NCBI RefSeq assembly: GCF_964355755.1
Contig: NC_092672.1
Coordinates: forward strand, 5,828,001 to 5,892,000
Length of the DNA stretch: 64,000 bases
Source of the DNA: Antedon mediterranea
Taxonomy: Eukaryota > Echinodermata > Crinoidea > Comatulida > Antedonidae
Reading direction: 5' to 3'
Shown here: positions 56,142-64,000 of the stretch, piece by piece
How positions within the stretch are numbered: position 1 is the stretch's first letter
Layout of the letters: every line of letters starts with the position of its first letter
Position numbers and translations under genes: made by a program
Notes under the pieces: model-generated
Told to the model about the DNA's origin: nothing
What the model saw: only the letters and a program-made list of their open reading frames with translations
Databases searched by the model: none

Positions 56142-56275
56142 AAAGCCTTGTCTTCACTATCAAACTTTATGTGATGTGCCCATATATTTACATGATCATG
56201 TCATACCGCTACCATATTTGGGCACATTACACTTTTTTTTTGTAAAACTAGTTTGATAGTATAGACAGAGCTTAA
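56142..56275. mobile_element. Palindromic TTAA-type MITE, copy 10
   Basis: TAAAGCCTTGTCTTCACTAT at the left and AGTTTGATAGTATAGACAGA then GCTTAA at the right, around CATGATCATGTCATACCGCT. It lies 3' of the GPCR 5 gene. Confidence 0.85.
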
Positions 56276-56994
56276 AACTCATAAAAGAAAGTATTGCTAT
56301 TTACAGTATCACAGGATTTCGCTCATTTATTTCAATCCAAATAATTTATTTACAAAAACCATAATAAATTTGTACAGATTTAAAAAAAAAATGATAATAA
56401 TTTACATTTATATATCTTAAGATTAATATTATTAAAAAATTAATTGTACATGATATGCTGGTATAAACAAATTTAAATTATAATTTTACATTTTAAGTTA
56501 TTTTTAGTTAGTAAAACTACATTTGCTGTAAATAATAGAATTGCTTTATATAACATAGGTCAAAGTGGTATTATTTTAATGGTTTATAGTTCCAATGTCA
56601 ACTTAATTAATGGTGTTTAAATTGATGTTTCTAGAGGCGTAATCTACTAAAGAGCTACCAACACAAATTCTACTGCTTCTTCAAGCCGGACTATTTACGC
56701 ATGACAAACATTTGTAATAAAAATGCTATTTTGCTAAATGAAAATTGAGTGTTTATCAGAAATCTGATTTTAAAATTCTAGAGGATCTGATAATTTGGTT
56801 TAAAAATTATTAATTTATGATATTAATTATTATTTCTAAATTATTTATTTAAAAATAAGAGAGGAAAAGTATAGTACCCTAGAATATTGTCGAGTACAAT
56901 ATGCATAGCATTTCCATCAAATAAATCAAACGCCTTTATTTTAAATATTCCACGAGGATGGGAAGGAAGTTCGCTCCTTTTTAGGTTATATATT

Positions 56995-58116
56995 TCACAT
57001 TTTGTTGGTTGTACTGTCCATTTTCGACACGTCGTGTTCATCCTCTCCAGGTCTCAACCAGTGGCGGCATTTGATAATTCTAATGTAAGCCAATCGGAAG
57101 CCACGATTTCGCCAAGCATAGATGAAAGGGTTAACGCTGGAATTAGTTAATGCGAGTATTGCGGTTATTTGTCGAAGTAGATCGGGTGCTTTGTAGTATT
57201 TGTCAAATACGGTTAGCAAAACGGATGGAGTCCAACATATAACAAATGTTAGAAGCACAATAAGTAACGTCTTCGCTACTTGCAAATCTCGTTTTTTCGG
57301 AAGCATCGTCATATTTGATGATTTATGACTTTTCATTCGAGAAAATGTTGATTTTTTTTCCTCAACGCAATTAATATTACTGTTCGATTCGCTGTTGGTG
57401 CTTGTAATGCGCTGTGTTCGACGAGAACTATCTTGCATACGCTTGTAAATGTTGCAGTAACAGTAAACAATAACGCACGTTGAAGCTACGAACATGATGA
57501 CCATAGAGACAATTTGGTAAACGTATGATGCATGCGTGGCTGGATATCCGCATATCATAAGGTGTTCATTAAAACCGAAATCACCGACACCTGCAGATGG
57601 TAACACTATCGAAAGAAAGGATATTGCCCAAATTACCAAGCAATATATAATGGTACGATTGCTACTGAACACCATGGCGTACAATTTATTCTTCACGATA
57701 CAATAATAACGGTTCACCGAAATTGCCAATAGATTTATAACCGAAGCTGCTAAACTCAAACAAGTTAACGCACCAATCGTTTTGCAGAATTCCGTGGACA
57801 TTGGCCAACCACGATATATCAGAGATACGATGTAAAATGGTTCAATGATCACACACACAAGAATATCCGCAATCGCTAAGTTGATTAGGAAATAGTTTGT
57901 TGTGATGCGTAAGCTTTTCGTGCGGAAAATGGCAATAATTGTAAGAGTGTTACCCAATAATCCAACCATACTAATAATGATTAAGAGTATAACTTGTAAA
58001 CAGATGGCAACTTGATATCCAGTGGACAACAACTCAAACGACATTCTGCTTGGCGCGACATCATCAGTACTAAAAGTGACATCATCATTAGGGACTGTAG
58101 TAGTAACCTCATCCAT
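56995..58116 (-). CDS. Class A GPCR, NRY-type, divergent paralogue 5
   Basis: 373 residues, uninterrupted coding exon. Same architecture: GN 55-56, LAIAD, NRY 135-137, Cys in GWPMSTEFC and LMICGYP, CWTP, NPFIYAWRN, KCRHW. The N-terminus is acidic (DEVTTTVPNDDVTF) and lacks the DNN repeats; the third loop has a Ser/Asn-rich insert (TSTNSESNSNINC). It is clearly older than the 36-50 kb paralogues. A good acceptor (TTTTCTCTTACAG) ends at 58165, so a 5' UTR intron is likely. Confidence 0.93.
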   Translation of the reverse strand: MDEVTTTVPNDDVTFSTDDVAPSRMSFELLSTGYQVAICLQVILLIIISMVGLLGNTLTIIAIFRTKSLRITTNYFLINLAIADILVCVIIEPFYIVSLIYRGWPMSTEFCKTIGALTCLSLAASVINLLAISVNRYYCIVKNKLYAMVFSSNRTIIYCLVIWAISFLSIVLPSAGVGDFGFNEHLMICGYPATHASYVYQIVSMVIMFVASTCVIVYCYCNIYKRMQDSSRRTQRITSTNSESNSNINCVEEKKSTFSRMKSHKSSNMTMLPKKRDLQVAKTLLIVLLTFVICWTPSVLLTVFDKYYKAPDLLRQITAILALTNSSVNPFIYAWRNRGFRLAYIRIIKCRHWLRPGEDEHDVSKMDSTTNKM

Positions 58117-58418
58117 ATTGCCGCTGTGTTGCTATTCAATAAGATGATCAAAAGTTCTTGGTATCTGTAAGAGAAAATGTAAATTTTATATCACTATAAA
58201 TAAACTTACTTGAATAAAGAAACACCATAGGCAGCAATATATGATAAAGTACAACCTTGTCTGTGTTCTGATTACATATAGTTCGTTTCCCTCATGTATG
58301 GAAAATTAAATTATTGTACTGTATATACATAATGACGCTGAAAGTAATACTATGGATTGCATTAAGTAAAATTTAATCTGATTCAAAATACACTACACGA
58401 GGGGAATATAACACAGCC

Positions 58419-58661
58419 CATCTATTTAGGTGACACTACTTGTAATTGAATTGATGTTCTGGTTACCGCATTACTGACACTGCCGTTAATGTCTTGCCTA
58501 TCAACACAACAGTACTTTACCTACTGTAGTTAACATATCTCATCTATAGGTGACACTACTTGTAATTGAATTGCTGTTGTGGTTACCGCATTCTGACATT
58601 GCCGTTAATGTCTTGCCTATCAACACTACTGTCAGTAATTTACTTACTGTAGTTAACTATC
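58419..58661. repeat. ~122-bp tandem duplication
   Basis: Copies start at 58419 and 58541, with shared TGACACTACTTGTAATTGAA, GTGGTTACCGCATT and GCCGTTAATGTCTTGCCTAT; a few substitutions. Upstream of GPCR 5, possibly in its 5' intron. Confidence 0.9.
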
Positions 58662-59483
58662 ACAATTCATGAGATATCATGTCAAACATGATTTCACACC
58701 ACTTAAGCAGGCCTGTTTATGACGCGCCGGACAAATTTACTTTGGAACTATAGGCGGATTCAATTTCAAGCTGTTTGTATTGTGAGTTAAAAAGATTGAG
58801 GTTTGAGGTAGTGGAACATATTTAAAAATGATGGTGCGATTACTTTTCAATAATAAACATAAATAATTGGTTCTTTTCATTCATGGGATGATGTCATAGG
58901 AAGGCAGTGTTTATTTTGATATTCACAACATGGTGATTAAGATATTTTTTGTGTCCTATAATGAAATATATGAGTTTACTGTCTAAATATCTTAGAATCT
59001 AAAATGTCACGTATGTCTGCAGAAATTTCAGTTCTAGTTTTTCTCGGAATCTTTCTTGCTTCTAGACGTGGAATTTACTATAAACAGTATCATCATGATG
59101 TAATGAAATAAAGACAATTAAACAATACAGTAGAATACTGTATTTCCACTTTGTTTCTATCAAAATAGGGGCTAGGTGGTGGGGACAGGTAAAATGAGGT
59201 GCTTACCTGTAACCTAACTGCATTCTAAATTTAAGGGGCTTGGCCAACTGGGCGCCCCCCCCCCCCCCTTCGGATCTGCATATGATTATATATTGTACTT
59301 GTGCTTGATAATGATTATTTGTTGGAATTTAACCAACTGAGCTCACCCCTATTGTAGAATGTACATGCTTGGTAAATGATATGTAAAATTTTCCCACAAA
59401 TTATATTATTTTCGGAGTTAATGTGTGAGCATTTAGGTTAACTGAAGTTTTCACTCAATGCCTCTGTAAGTAAGAGTAAGGGA

Positions 59484-59925
59484 AATTTTGAATCAAAAAA
59501 AGCAACATATTAGTATGGACATCCAATCATTAACTAAAATTAAGATTAACAGCAGGGTTTTATGTCTCAAACTCTGTGAATGTTGTTACATTAACTTTGA
59601 ACCAGAACAACAAATATTTTGGTATGAGAATCCAATCAGTAACTGTAAAATTAAGATATTAACAGCAGGATTTTATGTCTAAACTCTGTGAATTTTTACA
59701 TTTTGAACCAGAAAAACAAACATTTTGGTATGATAATCCAATCAGTAACTGTAAAATTAAGATATTAACAGCGGGGTTTTATGTCTCAAACTCTGTGAAT
59801 GTTGTACAATAACTTTGACCCAGAAACAACAAACACATTGGTATGAGAATCCAATCATTATTACTGAATTTAAGATATTAACAGCGACGTTTTATGTCTC
59901 AAACTCTGTGTGAATGTTGTACATT
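59484..59925. repeat. Tandem repeat, ~115-bp unit, four copies
   Basis: Units share GAGAATCCAATCA, AAGATATTAACAGC, GGTTTTATGTCTCAAACTCT and TGAATGTTGT. Diverged by indels. A poly-C run lies at 59256-59269. Confidence 0.85.
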
Positions 59926-60239
59926 AATGGGCCAAAACATTCCTATAAAAGTGCATTACTAATATTGCCTCAAAATTCTTTTTGAGTAAAGAACATTCAG
60001 GCACTTTTAGGATTTAAGAAAAACATGAATTATAGCATAACGTTTGTGTATAATAATAATGTGGGCTGTATCCAAGGACAAAATTATGGGGCATTCATAA
60101 ATAACACTAATATTTATAATAATATTTATTATAATATACTTATTTAATTTTACTGTACTATAAGAATTTATTTATTTATATTCAGAATTGACTAGATCCA
60201 GTATACAGTTTATAAGAATTTGTTACATGGTTGGCATCT

Positions 60240-60660
60240 AAATGACCTTAGATCTGTGTATTACCTAGTTTTGGTTGGGGGATAGGGGAAGGGACATGAG
60301 GCGTTAAGGATGTTAAATCTGTTTGTGCCCTTGTTTTCGGTTAGAAAAGAGGAGGGGCGCATGATAGGATCCTAGATCTGTGTATGTTTTGGTTGGGTAG
60401 TGGGGAAGAGTTATGAGGCATGGAGGGGATGTTTAATCTGTTTGTACCCTTGTTTTTGGTTGAGGGGTGGGGGGGGGGAGGTGCGTATGATAGGATTTTA
60501 GTTCTGTATATGACCTTGTTTGGTTGGGGGAGTGGGGAAGAGTTATGAGGCATGGAGGGGATGTTTAATCTGTGTATGTCTTGGTTGGGGAGTGTGGAAA
60601 AGGAATGAAAAAGATGTAAGATGTATGTGCCTTGGTTTGGGGAGGGGTGTGCATAAGATA
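60240..60660. repeat. Degenerate G-rich tandem repeat
   Basis: Imperfect ~110-bp units with TTGGTTGGGGA, GAAGAGTTATGAGGCATGGA, GGGGATGTTTAATCTGT and ATGATAGGAT. The 130-codon Pro/Asn-rich minus frame over it is a by-product of the repeat. Confidence 0.8.
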
Positions 60661-61011
60661 CACTTTTATAAATGTTGCATGAACACAATTGATTAGGAAT
60701 GGAATTATGCCCAAAGGTGGATTTAAGAGGCAAATTGGAATAAGGAACTCATTACAGTATATATTTAATTAAGTTGCTCAGTTCCGGGATCTAAATTACC
60801 TTCATAATTTGCTTCACTTCTGTATCAACACGTTTGATCAAAGTAAAAAATATAACACTTTAATTTCATTACAATTAGTGGAAAAATCCAGCACTCTGGT
60901 CATGTTACAAGAGTTGTCAGAACAATATAGGTTATTTTTCAAGTAGTTCAGCTGCTATTTTCACTGACTTTTTCGAAATCACTTTTCCAACTTTTATTTC
61001 TTAAGTCCTTG

Positions 61012-61255
61012 ATTGAGTCAAATGGTTAAGGCAGGGGCGCCATTTATCCAACAACACCGGCAAGGGTTCGAGGCCAACTCGCTCCTAGTTCTGGGGGTGG
61101 AAGAAGTCTTATCGGATAAGGACTATAAACCATAGGTCCAGTGTACATAGTTATAACCTGTGTGCATTTGAAAGAACCCAGTTCATTATTCGAAAAGAGT
61201 AGGTGGTTACCCCGGTGAACTGGTTTACAAAAAAGCCCATTTATCAGAGGGATTA
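61012..61255 (+). mobile_element. tRNA-derived SINE family A, diverged copy
   Basis: Decayed head (GAGTCAAATGGTTAAGGCAG, GGGTTCGAGGCCAACTCGC) and body (CGGATAAGGACTATAAACCA, GAGTAGGTGGTTACCCCGGT). The oldest copy in the window. Confidence 0.8.
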
Positions 61256-61996
61256 CTACCTATCTGATAGGAAAGTGATTAATTTACTATTGGTTATCCT
61301 TGGCCACATTGCCTAAAGACATAAACTTTAAAAAAAAAAAATTAATTAATTTAAAAAATAAATAAAATAAACGTATACGTATAAAATGTATAATATAGGT
61401 TATGTGATAAAACTCTTAGAAACTAGGAGTTTCTTTCAAAATTGTATTATATTAATCATTGAATTCATAAATTACTTTAAAAATTGTGTTTTATGTATTA
61501 GTATTTGTGTAGTTTTTTAACATTCTTTAATAAATAGCTAGATGGGAGGCAAGGCCTTTATTCCTTATTCTATGCTCATATCCACATCAAATTCACATGT
61601 ATGTATTCAGGAATGTTATCTTAGCTATATTAGGTATTCCATTGGTATCTCTTACAAATGAAATTGCCAGTAGACTTTATGTATTTATGTAACAACACAA
61701 CATACATGTTTAAGAGCTCTTTTCACATTGATTTTTCTTTAAATCATGTTTCTCACACATGTACACAGACGTGATAAAATATCTTATGTTAGAAGGTGCA
61801 CACTAAATGCTATGTAGCGGCTATACCCGCTAGCGTGTGCGTAATACAGCTGTGTTTTCAGTTAGATTTTGCGATCTTTCAGGAAGCATAACATTGTATT
61901 ATGTCCTTGAGTCAAACAATTTATCTTTATTTCTTTTACACCCACCTGAAAAGGATGTATTTTACATTTATTGTAGCCGACAGAAATTGTTTGAAA

Positions 61997-62257
61997 TTTG
62001 GAATTCATGGTAGGTCATGTTTGCTTTCACTGTAAGTGTAACTTTCTCTTTTGGGTTTAAAATAAGAAGGAAGAGAAAATATTTTACATTTTATGTTAGA
62101 AAATATGAAAAAATACATACCGTACATAAATATACAATACAAAACAATGAAGCATCATACTTCATAATAAAATTTTGGAATTCATGGTAGGTCATGTTTG
62201 CTTTCACTGTAAGTGTAACTTTCTCTTTTGGGTTTAAAATAAGAAAGAAGAGAAAAT
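61997..62257. repeat. Direct repeat of ~83 bp, spaced
   Basis: TTTGGAATTCATGGTAGGTC ... TTTGGGTTTAAAATAAGAA occurs at 61997-62079 and 62174-62257, differing by one base in the matching part. Function unknown. Confidence 0.9.
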
Positions 62258-62984
62258 ATTATTTGAGTACCTCTAATAAAAATACACAGTAACATGTTAG
62301 GATAAAAGAACTAAAAATGTATACAATTGCTAAACTAAAAAAAAAGTATGTGAATAAAATGTACTTTATAAGCTAGATTAAAATATTAATGATACTAGCA
62401 ACCAAAGTGGCAACATATTTAAAAGTAACTCGCATCACAACACTTAATTTCACCAGACAACAAAAAGTTGAAGAAAAAGCATAAGATTATAAATATGTTG
62501 TTTAGGTGGGAGATATAAACTTGCAAATGATAACGATAACACTGCAAAATAAATTTACATCAATCTTTTAATTAAGAGATCACGAGTTTAAACCCTACGC
62601 TGTCCAGTTGTCCTTGGTGAATACAATTTATCTACCTATCTGTCTACCTAGCAGGACATTATTCATACCGTTTCCTTGTAGATTTCCGACTGTATGTTTA
62701 TTATTTGTTGCGGGAGCTAGTTACATATACATATTCCGACTCCAGATGTATAAACACTTACCACAAGTGGGAAGTTCTATCAAGCCATTCCACTGCAATC
62801 AAACACATGTTTTAAGAAACATGATCAAATTTATTGGACAATAAAATACATGACTCTAGTCTACAGTCTACAGCCGTGAATCCGCAATGTAGCAGCTTTA
62901 TAAAAAAAAACTTTTTATATGCCAGAAATTACAGAACAGCCTTAAGTTATATAACGTGTCATCTTTTTTTTCTATTTCAATACA

Positions 62985-63560
62985 GTTTGATATAGGATTA
63001 ATTTAAAGATATATTGCTGAAAAAATAATTTTAAAAAATTGTTTAACATGCCATTTAATTGGATTGGATACAAATTATTAAAGTTTGATGGAATTAATTT
63101 AAAGATATGTTGCTGAAAAAATATTTAGAAAAAATAATTGTTTAATATGCCATTTACTTGGATTGGATACAAATTATTAAAGTTTGATGGGATTAATTTA
63201 AAGATATATATTTCTAAAAAAAATAGTTTGAAAAAAAATTGTTTATGACATTTACTTGGATGGGATACAAATTTTTAAAGTTTGATGGAATTAATTTAAA
63301 GATATATTGCTGAAAAAATATTTAGAAAAAAAAATGTTTAATATGACATTTACTTGGATTGGATACAAATTATTAAAGTTTGATGGAATTAATTTAAAGA
63401 TATGTTGCTGAAAAAATATTTAGAAAAAAAAAATGTTTAATATGACATTTACTTGGATTGGATAACAATTAATTAAAAAATATATTGCTGAAAAAATAAT
63501 TAGAGAAAAAAATTGTTTAATACTGGCATTTAATCGGATTGGATAAAAATTATTTTCCAG
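62985..63560. repeat. Tandem repeat, ~100-bp AT-rich unit, five to six copies
   Basis: Units share TTAATTTAAAGATATATTGC, TGAAAAAATATTTAGAAAAA, ACTTGGATTGGATACAAATT and AAAGTTTGATGG. Region 62280-62980 before it has no recognised gene. Confidence 0.9.
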
Positions 63561-63732
63561 AAAACCGTAATTGAAAAGAGAAAAAAAAGTCAATCAGAAA
63601 CCCATTGTCTGAAAATCAAGGTGTTTTTAGTTTAATTTAAATATTTTATCTTTTTTATAACCAAAATTATTATTATTATTTTTTTTTTTTTTTAAGTGAA
63701 AACATTTTTACTCCAGATTAGTTTCTGTAGAA

Positions 63733-63851
63733 ACCATCTAAACACTATGCTTCTCTCACTCTTTGTGACACCATTGGACACCATCTAAACACTATGCTTC
63801 TCTCACTCTTTGTGACACCATTGGACACCATCTAAACACTATGCTTCTCTG
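63733..63851. repeat. 47-bp tandem repeat, 2.5 copies
   Basis: ACCATCTAAACACTATGCTT then CTCTCACTCTTTGTGACACC and ATTGGAC, repeated perfectly at 63733, 63780 and (partial) 63827. Confidence 0.95.
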
Positions 63852-64000
63852 GGTCTGTTTCTGCTGAAAAAATCAAAATAATCAATTTTTTCCAGTCACC
63901 GCAAACCACAAAAATAATCGCGTTGCAATTGAAAATTGCTACGACTTTAATCGGTTTTTAAAATCACGTCATCATTCCCCCACACAGCGCAGTTCAAGTT

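Noticed and set aside
60341-60733. 130-codon Pro/Asn-rich minus-strand frame
   Set aside because: It covers a G-rich degenerate tandem repeat and repeats with it; no domain, no splice context.

Overview
This is an AT-rich, intron-bearing animal nuclear genome window with no viral, organellar or bacterial gene. It carries PPIL2 and PNLDC1 genes with GT-AG introns, intronless GPCRs, and a heavy load of LINEs, SINEs, a Penelope-like piece and palindromic MITEs. A marine invertebrate deuterostome, possibly an echinoderm, fits the repeat and gene style, but that placement is inference.

Layout. (1) Positions 312-13675, minus strand: a PPIL2 gene (U-box plus cyclophilin domain) rebuilt as 16 coding exons with consistent splice phases; the 3' end lies left of the window. 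Its introns hold a 44-bp minisatellite, a GGGACACC minisatellite, MITEs, SINEs and, in the ~5 kb first intron, two large foldback-type elements (8878-9967 and 10877-13315), the second with a smaller element (11511-12350) nested in its left arm. (2) 16216-17559, minus: an intronless MFS transporter distantly like SLC18 vesicular amine transporters. (3) 18569-19265: a non-autonomous TIR element. (4) 20475-30717, plus: a PNLDC1-like poly(A)/piRNA-trimming exonuclease, 15 exons, with all four DEDD catalytic acids; its 3' end is unresolved, with two candidate further exons at 31832-31996. Its introns contain a Penelope GIY-YIG fragment inside inverted repeats, SINEs and several TTAA-flanked palindromic MITEs. 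(5) 31.8-36.3 kb: two minisatellite fields, a solo LTR and a dead LINE. (6) 36343-58116, minus: five intronless class A GPCRs with an NRY motif. Four are close tandem duplicates that share flanking DNA and a CCAAT-box upstream block; the fifth (56995-58116) is an older paralogue. (7) 50949-52525: a Helitron/Helentron-like element. (8) 58-64 kb: no gene seen, only tandem repeats and a diverged SINE.

No operon-like logic links the genes. The most gene-rich biology is the local GPCR expansion, and the most unusual DNA is the set of foldback and nested transposons whose insertion history can be read from their target-site duplications.
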